This document shows, in pieces, positions 25,460 to 37,029 of a stretch of DNA of 64,000 bases. Location: the NCBI GenBank assembly GCA_036874045.1, contig JAZBRI010000010.1, forward strand, positions 144,001 to 208,000, written 5' to 3'. The first letter of the stretch is position 1; the number at the start of each line of letters is the position of its first letter. The position numbers and the translations under genes were made by a program. Below the pieces are notes generated by a model. That model searched no databases. It was given only the letters and a program-made list of their open reading frames with translations, and was not told where the DNA came from. Origin of the DNA: Cymodocea nodosa. Its lineage: Eukaryota; Streptophyta; Magnoliopsida; Alismatales; Cymodoceaceae.

Positions 25460-25818
25460 CGACCGGGAAGGTCTCACGGCCGAAGACGACGATGAATTAA
25501 TTAATTATTCGGTTTCGTAAGTGAGAAAGAAAGAAAGGAATCCAAAACTTTTCGTGGCCGCGGGGGAATTCCCGATTCGGTCCCTCCTCTATCGGACGAC
25601 GATGATGATCTGCCGAAACTGCTGCAGTTCGTTATTATATAGTATAAAAATATTAATTGTATTATTATCGATACGTATACTAATAAATATCCACTGGTGT
25701 TATTTGATTTTATTTTTCTCTTCTCGAAAAGTACGTTCCACGGTTGCAGACCGCGGACGCCACCCGAGGCGGAGGAGTCGAACACGGGACCGGAAGCGAA
25801 GTGGAAGTTACTGCAGCA

Positions 25819-25824
25819 CACGTG
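25819..25824. promoter_or_regulatory. G-box / ABRE core upstream of CLPD
   Basis: CACGTG in the context ACACGTGC lies about 360 bases upstream of the CLPD start codon. ACGTG cores bind bZIP/ABF factors and mediate ABA and drought responses, in keeping with the known dehydration response of ERD1. Function here is inferred from position. Confidence 0.45.
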
Positions 25825-26129
25825 CCCGAAACTCTAACCAGATCGTTGTTGTCCGTTGATCACTTGGCGGACGGTCAAAGTCGTCGTCGCGCTTGACCGT
25901 GCCATCTAATCGGACGGCGACGATTGGGTCTGCGACCGATTCGTCGTTTGAATGCGACGGCCACGATCGACCGACCGACCGACTGTGTTGTTGCCTCGTC
26001 GGCAAGCCAACCACTGTTTTTCTTCGGCAAGCCAACCTAACGAACGTGTTGTTTCTTACGCATCAGCAAGCGTGGAAGAGAAGACGAATTATCTTACGTA
26101 TGGTAATGTTTGCCTCACAAAATGATCGA

Positions 26130-26690
26130 TATACTTGAACTAAGGACGAAGGTTTAAAGATTTCAATATCCCCATGAACAACAATAGAAATCAAAATTCT
26201 CTATCATGTCAAATGCATAAAAGCATCCTTAAGGACCATGATATTATCTATAAGATCTAACTAATAAATGCTTGTACCTTTGACATTTAAGTAGGTATTA
26301 TTGTTATATAGATACATTATTCGTTAGGTTTAAATTATGTAAAAGATTTTTTAACTTTTTCTTTTCTTTTGGAAATACATTAGGCTACATTAAAATTAAC
26401 TCATTGTTGAACTCCACTACAATGTGTATAATCTTTTATGGGTTATCCCTATTTGAGGTTGTACTTTTTATTTCTACTCTTGTTAAGATATTTTAATCTA
26501 AACAAGGGAGGAGAGGTTAGTACACAAAAAATGGTGGAAAGTTTCAACTTTCAATTTGTATACTATAGCGTGCATGGAAAATGGTGGAAATGAATTGACA
26601 TAAATTATAATGTTATAAAAATACAGTCTTTCCTTTCTCTTGAATAGCTTCCAACCTCTAGACCTTTGAAAGTCACTCATTCTCAATTCA
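26130..26690. other. Intergenic, no recognised feature
   Basis: AT-rich sequence upstream of CLPD. No open frame, repeat or element recognised. Confidence 0.4.
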
Positions 26691-26714
26691 CAAAAGTCGC
26701 TCGTCTCCTACACT

Positions 26715-26935
26715 ACATGACTCCCCAAACACAACTCACTAACCTTGCTTGCGACTCTCGATACTACGTGGCTTCCGGACCACAAGTCACCGACCTCGCT
26801 CACTACTCTTGGCTATGACTCCCCAACCACAACTCGCAGACCTTAGCTTGTTTACCTCGCTTGCAACTCTGAGCACCACATGACTCCTTGATTGGAGTTC
26901 GTAGACATTAGCTCACTGACCTTGCTCACTATTTG
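26715..26935. repeat. Degenerate ~50-60-base tandem repeat
   Basis: Four loosely matching units of the type atgactccccaaccacaact + cgc/cac + (a)accttgcttgcaactct. They start near 26717, 26770, 26815 and 26880. Composition differs from the AT-rich flanks. Confidence 0.55.
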
Positions 26936-26989
26936 GAATTAAAAGTCTAGATATTATAGGTACTATTTATGTAATTTTGTGTATCAGGA

Positions 26990-28580
26990 AGATACTTTTA
27001 TGCATTATTTTGTAGGAAATTGAGAAAATCATAGAAAAGGAGAAAATTAAGAAAAGAGAAAGAAATAAAGAAAAAAATCAAGCAAAAAAATGTTATTTGA
27101 GTTGAAGGAAAAGGAAGATCAAAAGAAAAAGAAGAAAACTTAAGATTTCATGGAAACCCATTAAATAAGGTGCAAAAAGGAAATGAAGAAATATCTAGGG
27201 TAATGAAATGCCCACCTTATAAAATGGTCATCAGTGACCAACGAGCTTCTCCTCTCCTTTTTCGTTTTTTTTCTCTCCCCCTCTTCTCTTGTTTTCCACC
27301 TAAGTTTTTCACATTCTCCTTTCATTCTCTTCTCTCCCATCGATCTTCCACTCATTTTGCTTGGAGAAACAAATGTAGCTTTTAGTGGAGTCGATGGCAA
27401 GCAACTGGAAATCATTGTGGACGACTTGACTTTGCTACAACATGGTCTGCATAGCTTGAAGGGTTCATGGGGCACACCTCTTGCCAATACCTTGAGAACT
27501 TTGTGATAAAATTTCGTTGCAATCCGAGTTTTGTGAATTTCACAGTCGCTTGTTGAAGTCAAGGATGTTGACAGTTCTGTTTCTACAGCAACTATTTATG
27601 TAAATTTGAACTACAGTGAAATTTGCAACTCTATGACATTCTCAATTCAGTTGGTAGCATTTTTCGAGGATTGTATGCTGTGTTATCTTACTCTTGCTGA
27701 ATTTTCATAGTTTCCCACACAGTGTAGTGAAAGTTGCAAAATTTTTGAAGGATAGGTTGTTGCAATAGAATTCTGGTTGATCACACTTTGTAATATTTCT
27801 ATTCTTCTGAAATCTGCTATATTTCTGGACTATTTTCAGCATTTTAATCTATGGAATGTGATAACTTAATGAATTACCTTTTCAACACCATTGATTTTAG
27901 TGTAATCTCATTTTTCATTTGGAAGTTATGAACTCTTGAACAGCTAAGGACACTGCAGAAATCTGACTTGATTACTGTTTGTAATTAGCACACTCTAGTG
28001 GCATCTGCTGCAACCCTCATTGCTAAATTGTGGTTTTATTTGTGATCATGTTTAGTTTGTTGAATCATCTTTCGTGCAAAAGTAATTTCATGTGATTTGG
28101 ATATTTGAGTAATTTCTAGTGTATTTTTTATCAAGCTTTGAATTTTTGGACAAGGGAATGTGGAAGTTGATTCTTGGGTGTTTGTTCTCACTTATGAATT
28201 AATCTCTTGAGAAGTGCATTATGTAATTCATCATTCTAGATATTTGTGAAAGTTTTAACTATGTAAATGAGTGAATGACTATATTTACTTGATGTAATGT
28301 GATAAATGAATACTTGTTTGGTACCTTATTTTTATAGTTGTAAAATATGTTTAAGTGATTTAAAAGTAAGCTCGTGATTACATAATATTGTGTTAATTGA
28401 AAGAGTCAAATAGTTTGGAGTTGCAAGAAAATTCTCTAAATCTTATCTAATCCTTAAATTAAAAAAGAAGAGAAAACACTTCCCAAGTCCTTGTGGATGA
28501 CCCGTACTCACTGAAATTATTATAATTAACGTCATGCGCTTACGGTTATTTAAAATTAAAACTTAACAATAAAAGAAAAT
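26990..28580. other. Possible decayed Gypsy LTR/leader sequence
   Basis: A purine-rich stretch (27,010-27,145) is followed by a C/T-rich one (27,240-27,350) and ~1 kb of moderately AT-rich DNA. The phrase caagtccttgtggatgaccc at 28476 resembles the end of LTR/leader regions of Tat/Athila-type Gypsy elements. No partner LTR was found, so this is a weak call. Confidence 0.25.
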
Positions 28581-28599
28581 TAGTCAACACTCACCAACC

Positions 28600-31500
28600 T
28601 CCGATCGTTGCCCTCTTCAAATCAATTGTTAAAACCTTAAAAATCTCTGCTACTTTTGCACAAATGAAAGTCAAAAGTTTTTTTCCCTAGAATTTAAACA
28701 AAAAACTCTTCCATTTTGCTCTATCGATGAATGAACCCAACAATGTAGATGAAGTTAGCAGGTTTTTCCATTTTGCCTATTTCATGAATGAAGAAATGAG
28801 TGTTAACAAGTTATGCATTTTGCTCTATCGATGTGACCTTTCATTTCATTTCTATGGATTTGTAGTATTAATTAGTAGTGTTACATGTCTAACGTTGAAT
28901 GCTAGACTAAGAATACTTCAATGAACATGTGTGATTAGATAAAAAATGAAGTAGATTGCTTACCATAATGCCAAATATGATGTGGTTAGGGATATCTATC
29001 TTTGATGAACTTGTTAGCTGATTGATGTGGTACAAAAGTAAAGAGAGATTTTTTGCAAGATAAATATGTAATAATTGATGTGGTCAAGGATATTTATCTT
29101 TGACTTGGAATGCTATACAAGGTAAACACACAAATGTGATGAGGTTATACATTGTGTATAAGTTCATTATTTGTATGATCTCATGAAAGCATGTAAATGA
29201 TACTTTGGTTTTGCCTTCTCATTTAAAATATCGAAAAGATTACATGCATTGAGAATCATAGAGAATGTTCACTTTAGTTGTAATTTATGTACATAGAATT
29301 GCATTAGGAGTACATTACTTACCTTTTAAGCTACGAAGAGTTAAAAAGCAATTTGTTTTATTTATTTGGTTTTAAGTATTGCCCATTTATGAATGTTGAT
29401 ATTATTGTGTATTTCATGTGAATGTTGTTATTATGTATGTTTTATTTATTTGTTATGACAACAACTTCTAATTACATGTAGTTATTTGTTGAAATTGTCC
29501 TTGTGTAGAATATGGGTACTCCTGATAGGGGAGGTAGAAGTTATATTAGTTGGAATGTTGAAGCAGATGTATATTTCTTAGATATATTGGCAGAAGTATT
29601 AAATGAAAGAAACAAAAAAACTCATAATGGGAAAATAAAAGGTAACACTAGTAATTGAAAAATGCAACATTAGAAGAAACACAAGTATTACAAGGAAAAA
29701 TGTAGAAAGTTATATAAAGATTTGGCGACAAATGTATCACAATTATTCAAAAGTTGCCAACTAGAGTGGATGGGGTTGAAATTTCATACAAGACTATACT
29801 AACATTGATGACGAGATATGGAAGAAATTCATTAAGGTTAGCTTGCTTTTGACTTACTTGAAAGATATTATAATCTTTATCTTTTTCCATTCTAACTACA
29901 TTGTTCTTTTTATAGGCACATCCAGAGTGTGAAAATTGTAAAGAAAAATCATGTTTGATATTTAAGCAATTGCAACGAATATTTGAAGGCAGTATGCCTA
30001 TTGGGAATATAGCTAGACAAAATGATGATGTAGAGGTTGTACCAAATACACAAGATGTAGATATCAATACTACAAACAACACACAAGAAATAATGGACAT
30101 TGATTCTACTTTGCCACCTTCATTAGGAGGAATTTCAAGGATGTCAATTGAAAAAGGAAGAAACAAGCAAGACCTCATACAATGTCCCATCAAATAATAG
30201 TAGAATCTTTTGAAAATGCATCAACAGCTATTATGCATATGTATGAAAATGATCAACAAACTCAAGCTACACATAATGAACAATTCAAAGAATTGGTTGG
30301 TGCCCAAAACAAAATGGTTGAAGTACAAAACAAGATGGTCGATCTTAAACAAAAGTCTATAAACTATTTAGATGATGTTGTTGTAGCATTACCTCATATT
30401 GAAAGTCTTTCTACAAATGAACAATATAAAGCTATTGAACTATTCCAAAAGCTAGAATACTATAAATTGTTCTTAAGTTTACTAAGCGAAATGTGTAATA
30501 GATGGTTGCAGTTTAAGAAGTGAGCATATGGATACAATGGATCAAATCTAGAGTGAATGAATTTTTCCTATGGAATCCTAAACTTGTGCTTATGAAGTCT
30601 TTATGAATTTTGTTTCCGTCATTGTTATGAAATCTTTATGGGGTCTACTTGTAGAATGACTTAAATTTTGAAATGTAGAATGACTTTTATATATTGAAAT
30701 GTGAAATAACTTATATATTGAAATGTGAAATAACTTTTATATATTGAAATGTGGAATGCCTTTTACATATTGAAATGTGGAATGATAAATTCTTAACATT
30801 CTTATTACCTTGTAGGTGAGGATGAATCTTAGTGACATGTTTACTACTATGGTTGATAATCCTTTGACATTCCTTGAAGAAGAAGTAGATAGAAGAAGGT
30901 GAAAATGTCTACTTGTGTCATGGACCATTTTAGCAAAAATGGCAAGTATGTCATCATTACTTTATAATAATACAAGTTGTATATAAAGAAGGTGCAAATT
31001 ATATCAAGAGATTATTAGATCCAACACAATGACATCAAACTTATAATTGTTAGAAGATTTATGGAATGAGTCAAAGTATTTTTAAAATTTTTTGTACTTT
31101 AATGAAAAATGAAGGAGTTATTGTAGATACCAATAACATCAATGTAAATGAGAAATTTGTCATGTTCCTTGTTATAATAGGGTAAAATCAAAGCTATGGA
31201 GTAATAGTGGAGAGATTTTGTCATTCAAGTTGGAGTGTTAGTGAATACTTTAATGAAGTTTTGAATACTATATTACGACTAAATCATGTGCTTATAACAA
31301 GACCTTCGTCTTCGACATCAAGTCGAATTATAGATGATGCAAATGTTTATCCATATTTTAAGGTACTTATTCACTTTTATAATTTCTTTTTTTACGTTAT
31401 TTCAAATGATATTTAATGTTTATAGGATTGTATGCTATTGATGGTACTCGTATCAAAGCAATTATTTATGGGAAAGAAACAACTAAATTTAGAAATAGGA

Positions 31501-32250
31501 AAGGTAAATTGTCTTAAAATATTATCGTAGCATGTAATTTTGACATGAAATTTACATATATTTTAGTTGGTTGAGAAGTATCAACAACTAATGTTCATAT
31601 CCTCCAAGATGCAACTAGTAGATCTAATAGTTTTCGAGTTCCACTAGGTAAATGTGTTAAGCAATATATTTAGAAGTTATAAATACATTACCATACTAAT
31701 TTCTATTTTTGTATAGGTAAGTTTTACTTGGTAGATGTTGGATATCCTAATCGATTAGAATATATTTGTCTATTTTGAGGTATACGCTACCATTTATCTA
31801 ATTATGTTAATGATAGACTTCCTAATAATGTTATAGAAAACTTCAACCATAAATATTCACAATTGAGAATAGTCATTAAGCATACATTTGGAATTGTGAA
31901 GCATCGTTTTTCAATTTTACGAGATCAAATGTCATATCCATATGAAACACAAGTGAAAATTATTATTGCATGTTTTTTACTTTACAATTTCATTTGTAAG
32001 GCTGATAAAAAAAATTTGCAAGATGAATTAGAAAAATTAAATATTATTGATGATATATAACCAACAAGAGAAGTACATATGGATGTACTTTCACAGGTTG
32101 GAATGAGTCAAGAACAATGAAAAAAATTAATTAATAAGATACGTGAAGAAATAATGATGTCAATATGAAATGGAAGGACTATTGAATTTATTTAAGAACT
32201 TTCATTTGGACTATTCTTTACATTTATGTCATAATAATTAGAATGTTTTA
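28600..32250 (+). mobile_element. Decayed PIF/Harbinger DNA transposon
   Basis: Two plus-strand parts of a plant PIF/Harbinger element. The first, from ATG 29512, has a Myb/SANT-like N-terminus (SYISWNVEADVYFLDILAEV). It continues beyond an intron-like break into the region 29,917-30,520, which is acidic and Gln-rich (ENDQQTQATHNEQFKELVGA). The second is the DDE transposase, about 31,050-32,060. It shows VERFCHSSWSVSEYFNEVL, VYPYFKDC, AIDGTRIKA, FDMKFTYILVG, and near the C-terminus VIKHTFGIVKHRFSILRDQM. Several stops and frame changes interrupt both. The glutamate expected in the last block (family V-I-E-R-x-F-G) is lysine (VIKHTFG), so catalysis is unlikely. Terminal inverted repeats were not located; outer limits are estimates. 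Confidence 0.75.
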
Positions 32251-33480
32251 TACCTTTAGACTATTCTTTACATTTATGTTGTAATAATTTGAACAAGTGT
32301 ACTTTTTAATTTCATTAAATTTATTTATTTTAATATCAAATTATACATTGATGTATCAAATACACAATTTTAAATAGTGTTTTATAACTTATTTCATTAT
32401 TTTTTTAATTTTCAAACATTTTGATGTATACTAACCTTTCGTATGAATTTTAACTTTTCAAACATTCTAGTAGATGTATTAAACTTTTACGAAAATTTTG
32501 ACATTCCAGATATTCTATTTTCTTTTCATTTAAACCTTATGACGTATATTAGCAAACCCTAAAATGACTAATTTGACAGCAAGATCCTTGTGGCTTCTTT
32601 CCTTGTTTCTAGTTTGATTTAAACCATACAATTCTGAATTAATGTTACTGAGCTTTACGTTAGCCCATTACAGACGGCTTTGGAACCCAATTTTATTTTC
32701 CTATCAAATGTCAGAGTAAAAAATTAAGGACAAAGTTAATTACATATGAAGAGAGCTTAATTTGTGAAGAAACTAGTTAGTATACATGAAGCTTCCAGAG
32801 ATGCAATCAGTCAGTCGGCCCTCCTCAATAATGCAATCTGATTTATCTACTACTATTATTTTAATGATATGATATATATATATATATATGATCAACCAAT
32901 CTAGCTCCTGGTCGTAGACTCCTTATCTTCTCCATTCAACCAAGCTATACATAGATATTCGACCGGAGGTCGGAGGAGTACCTTCACGATGAGGCGGGCA
33001 CATGGGTGGGCCGGTGTTACAAGTATATATTGATATTTGAGTAAAGTAATTAAGTACGTGTGATTTCCATGCATGGGAGATCGATGGATGGAATATCACA
33101 TCGATTGTGAACTGGATACACGCATGAAGATGAAGATGATAATTACTTTAATGCCATATATAGACGCGTAACGTGTATTTATGAATGTAGACGGGCCATA
33201 CAGAAGAACATGCATGTGGGATGGGCGAGACTTTCCTCGTCTCCTCCGGTTCATTCGCCAGGTTTCTTGCTCCGGTTCACATAATGATTAATTGTTAACT
33301 AATAATTAGTTAAGCAATCACTTTCTAGCTGTAATTAATCAATTAATTTTCAAATTCAATGTTAAATATATATAATATCTATTTATTATTTATAAATGAT
33401 ATGTATATAGATGAGGGTTACGTTGCAGCCGATCGAGGAAGCAACCGAGAGACCTTCTTTAGTTGATCTGTATCGATCGA
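32250..33480. other. Intergenic / upstream region of the DUF761 gene
   Basis: AT-rich with (TA)n at about 32,873-32,888 and TATATATAATATC near 33,368, which could serve as TATA elements for the gene that follows. No other gene seen. Confidence 0.4.
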
Positions 33481-33483
33481 TCG

Positions 33484-34140
33484 ATGCAGACGAGGACGCA
33501 GGCCATGACCAGCAAGTTCTGGAGCTTGCTCAGGCTCGGCTTCACCATGATGAGGAAAGGCCTGATTTCCAAGAGGAAGCTGATCATGGACGTAAACCTC
33601 TTGATGAAGAAAGGGAGGCTCCTGGGCAAGTCTATCGGCAAGAGCTTCGCCATAGCTTTCTCCGTCCACCATCGCCGCCATGCCTATTCCCTTACCGCCA
33701 GGACCACGTCCTCTCGTGGCTTTCCGGCAGCCGTGTTCGGCTGCCCGCAGCAGCAGAAGCAGAAACAAGGACAATCTTTCTATGGCTTCTCAGGCAGCAG
33801 CAACGGCCGCCGGCGCAGCAGCAGCAGCAGCGGCAGCGAGAGGTCCACTCGTGATGAACTAGTACAACACTTGCCACGCCTCAGAAGTCCGGTTCTGGGG
33901 GATGACAACAGTCCAAGCATAACAAGCTGGTGGGTGGACTCACCATCATCGCCGTTCTCGTACGACGATATCCTCGCATCGCCGGACCAACCTCTCTCCG
34001 TGAGGGTGTCGGACTACTTGTCCGACGAGGATGAGGTGGTGAGCCGCCCACACGTAGACGACGAGGCGGAGGAGTTCATCCGGAGGTTCCACCAGCAACT
34101 CAGAGTCCAGAGGCTTCACTACCAGGAGATGGATGAGTGA
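33484..34140 (+). CDS. DUF761 domain protein (cotton-fibre / Avr9-Cf-9 rapidly elicited type)
   Basis: A single-exon protein of 218 residues starting MQTRTQAMTSKFWSLLRLGF. The basic N-terminal block (MMRKGLISKRKLIMDVNLLM) and the acidic C-terminal block (DDEAEEFIRRFHQQLRVQRL) are the two conserved ends of plant DUF761 proteins. The biochemical function of this family is unknown; some members respond to pathogen elicitation or affect growth. The middle (about residues 80-170) is low complexity, rich in Gln and Ser, with SPITSWWVDSPSSPFSYDDI-like aromatic patches. The chosen ATG lies in a TCGATGC context; a second in-frame ATG seven codons on (MTSKFW) is possible. The next gene starts 168 bases downstream on the same strand. 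Family call is firm, role unknown. Confidence 0.85.
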   Translation: MQTRTQAMTSKFWSLLRLGFTMMRKGLISKRKLIMDVNLLMKKGRLLGKSIGKSFAIAFSVHHRRHAYSLTARTTSSRGFPAAVFGCPQQQKQKQGQSFYGFSGSSNGRRRSSSSSGSERSTRDELVQHLPRLRSPVLGDDNSPSITSWWVDSPSSPFSYDDILASPDQPLSVRVSDYLSDEDEVVSRPHVDDEAEEFIRRFHQQLRVQRLHYQEMDE

Positions 34141-34308
34141 CATGCACGCAGGAGGAGCGTGAACAGTAATAAATAAATAAATAAATAATTCATACCACGT
34201 GTGACGTGTACCGAGGAGAAGCACGTGCGTCGTGAGAGGCGCTGTTGTTGGATATTTTCGGTAATTTGGGACTCTTGTTAATTTCTCCGCTTGATCAGTC
34301 AAAGCGTC

Positions 34309-36381
34309 ATGGCAGCAGCCGTCGTCTGTCCACCTGCGTCATCAACTTCTTCTTACTCCTTATCCTCCACTCCTCTTCCCTCCGCCCTCACCATCCGCTC
34401 CTCACCCTCGCCCCTTGGATCCATCAACTTCCCGGTCAAGGCGGATTCCATCCACCCACGGCAGGCTCGTGCGCCTAGTGGCCACCGGCAAGCCATCCAA
34501 CGAACGCGTGACCCCACAATCGACGTCAACGTGTTCGATGAAATTCCCAAGAGAGATGCCTTCGCATGGAACGGAATCATCGCTTCCCATCTCGCCGACG
34601 GAGACCCCAATAGGGCTGTCATGGCCTACTGCCGCATGCTTCAACTAGGTGTCCGACCTGACAAGCACACGCTCCCCCGTGTCTTGACTGCCTTGTCTCT
34701 GACTAACCACGCCTCCTCAACCGGAAAACAAGTCCATGCCCATGTTTTCAAGTTTGGGTTTGCCTCGGATGATTACGTCGTCACCGCCCTTATCTCGATG
34801 TACAACGAAACTGCTTCTGCCCGTAAAGTCTTCGGTTGCTCTTCTCAACGGAATCCCGTATCATGGACACGACTCGCCAAATTGTACTTGGACAAAGGCA
34901 AACCTGACATGGCTCTGGGCGTGTTCAAGCAGCAAATGGAAGTTGCATCTGATAGCGTAGACTTTGTTGCGCTGATCACGGCAATGAAGTCATGTGGACA
35001 GATGAAATCGCTCCAAGAAACCAAGAAATTGCACGGCATTGCAAGAACGAACAGCTTGGAAGACGATCTTCTCGTCGGCAACTCAATATTAAAGGCGTAC
35101 GTACAATGTGGAAGCACTGAAGATGCCAGAGCTTTCTTTGAACAGATGCCAACAAAAGATGCCGTGACGTGGACCACCATAATCGGTGGGTATGTCCAGA
35201 CTGGAGAATTCAATGAAGGCTTAAAGCTGTTCCGCCGGATGTGTGCTGCCCAGGTCGTAAAGCCAGATTGCTTTACCATCACTTCTATTCTCCCTGCCTG
35301 CGCAAGGATGTGTGAGGCCAAGAACGGAAAGGAAATTCATGCACATGTTATTCGACATGGTCTGGACTCGAACTTGGCTGTCCAGAATGCTTTGATGGAC
35401 ATGTATGTCAAATCAGGATTCATCGAGTGTGCTTCCGATATTTTCAAGAGGTTGAAAGAGAAAAATCACATTTCATGGACTGTCATGATTTTGGGTCACA
35501 GCTTGCATGGCCAAGGGGAGATTGCAGTCCAACTGTTCCAAGATATGGAGAAGCAGAAGCACTCCAGTGTGCTGATTGACCAGACATCTTACGGAGCCGT
35601 ACTTTATGCTTGCAACACTGCAAGATTGGTAGAAGAGGGAAAGCGTTACTTTGGTTGCATAACAAATCCTAGAATTGAGCATTTTGCCTTGATGGTTTCT
35701 CTTCTGGCTCGTGCTGGTAAATTTGAGGAAGCACAATATTTCATCATGGATCGGAACATTCGGATGCATGCCCAAGTCCAGAAAGCACTGCTTCAAGGAT
35801 GCAGAACAAACAGAAACACAAGATTAGGAAAGAGAATCGCTGAGCAGCTTAATGAGTTGGAGCCTCTGAATCCTGACAATTACGTATTGCTGTCTAACTT
35901 GCATGCTGCAAATGAGAAATGGGACACGGCAATGGGATTCATCGAGAAAATTGAAGACATGGGCTTGAAGGCAAAGAAAGCCTACAGTTGGATTGAGGTC
36001 AAGAACAAGGTTCATGTGTTTGGCGTAGGGGATGTTTCCCACCCAAGATCCAACAGAATTTATTGGGAGATAAAAGCTTTGATGAAAAGGATGCGGGAAG
36101 AGGGGCATCTACCTGAAGATGATTTCAGTCTACATGATGTGGATGGGGAGAGGGAATCCATTCCATATGAGCACAGTGAAATGCTGGCTATTGCTTTTGG
36201 GCTGATCAGCATTCATGGAAGTGCAACCATTCGAGTCACAAAGAACCTTCGCGTCTGTCGTAATTGTCACTCTTCGGTGAAAATGATGTCGAAGATGTTG
36301 AATCGAGATATCATGGTCAAAGATCCTGATTGTTTCCATCATTTCAAAAATGGATATTGCTCATGCAAAGATTTTTGGTGA
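34309..36381 (+). CDS. PLS-class pentatricopeptide repeat protein with E and DYW domains
   Basis: DYW-class PPR proteins bind single-stranded RNA in chloroplasts or mitochondria and catalyse C-to-U editing through the DYW deaminase domain. The open frame is intronless and gives 690 residues from ATG 34309 (context GTCATGG). The first ~40 residues are Ser/Pro-rich, like an organelle signal. About a dozen PPR motifs run from ~70 to 480 (for example VTWTTIIGGYVQTGEFNEGL and NALMDMYVKSGFIECASDIF). The E region follows (YSWIEVKNKVHVFGVGD). The DYW domain keeps the deaminase motif H622-S-E624 and zinc ligands C650-x-x-C653-H654. The protein ends GYCSCKDFW instead of the usual DYW. The PG box is altered (AKKAYSWIEV lacks Pro-Gly). 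Editing target unknown. Confidence 0.93.
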   Translation: MAAAVVCPPASSTSSYSLSSTPLPSALTIRSSPSPLGSINFPVKADSIHPRQARAPSGHRQAIQRTRDPTIDVNVFDEIPKRDAFAWNGIIASHLADGDPNRAVMAYCRMLQLGVRPDKHTLPRVLTALSLTNHASSTGKQVHAHVFKFGFASDDYVVTALISMYNETASARKVFGCSSQRNPVSWTRLAKLYLDKGKPDMALGVFKQQMEVASDSVDFVALITAMKSCGQMKSLQETKKLHGIARTNSLEDDLLVGNSILKAYVQCGSTEDARAFFEQMPTKDAVTWTTIIGGYVQTGEFNEGLKLFRRMCAAQVVKPDCFTITSILPACARMCEAKNGKEIHAHVIRHGLDSNLAVQNALMDMYVKSGFIECASDIFKRLKEKNHISWTVMILGHSLHGQGEIAVQLFQDMEKQKHSSVLIDQTSYGAVLYACNTARLVEEGKRYFGCITNPRIEHFALMVSLLARAGKFEEAQYFIMDRNIRMHAQVQKALLQGCRTNRNTRLGKRIAEQLNELEPLNPDNYVLLSNLHAANEKWDTAMGFIEKIEDMGLKAKKAYSWIEVKNKVHVFGVGDVSHPRSNRIYWEIKALMKRMREEGHLPEDDFSLHDVDGERESIPYEHSEMLAIAFGLISIHGSATIRVTKNLRVCRNCHSSVKMMSKMLNRDIMVKDPDCFHHFKNGYCSCKDFW

Positions 36382-37020
36382 CCAATTGTTTCCGTGGAAT
36401 ATGTTTTCCTGCACAGGAAGAAAGATGGAATGCAGATAATATTACGGGGAGGAGCTCGTTTTTCTCCAAGTCTGGTAATAGAAGGAAAGTTTGGAAATTT
36501 TTTGAGAAATTGATATGTATTTTTGACAAAATAAAACGTAAATTTCTAATTTATTTGGAATTGGAAACAATGAAATGAATGTACTTGATTCATTCTATGA
36601 CATATTTCAGACTTCTAACTCAATAATCCTGCTATTCTTCGCTATGTAATTATTTAGAATATAAAAAGCAATGAACTACTTGAAATTAGTTGAGAAGTGG
36701 TTATTCTGTCTTGAATATGTAGCTGCTGTGTTGTTAATATATATCATTTGCATTCACTGATTATGAATAGCCTTCTTTTGCAAATAGATTGGAGAGATAA
36801 AATAAAAAATACCACTTTCCTAGGAGAAGGTATCTTATCAGGTAACTTGGGAATTCGTACCATAGATAAGTTTGCTTCAGGAAAGCAAAGAAGGAGCGAT
36901 GTTATTTGTGGTCAAAAGGCACGATATGTATAACAATAATTTTGACCCATATGATGAATTGGGTAGTCGAGTTGAGTGAATATCGAGTACTAGAATAATG
37001 TAATAAATAAATGGGCGGGA
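36382..37020. other. 3' flank of the PPR gene
   Basis: Contains AATAAAA/AATAAT-type signals (for example near 36,529 and 36,623) that could direct polyadenylation. Nothing else recognised. Confidence 0.4.
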
Positions 37021-37029
37021 GATGCCTGG

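Noticed and set aside
24788-25520. Long plus-strand open frames opposite CLPD exon 1
   Set aside because: They mirror the GC-rich antisense strand of a well-supported exon and show only low-complexity Gly/Val/Ala sequence.
33411-33854. Alternative frame overlapping the DUF761 gene
   Set aside because: It lacks both conserved DUF761 blocks, and its Gln/Arg-rich sequence comes from the CAG-rich middle of the true gene.
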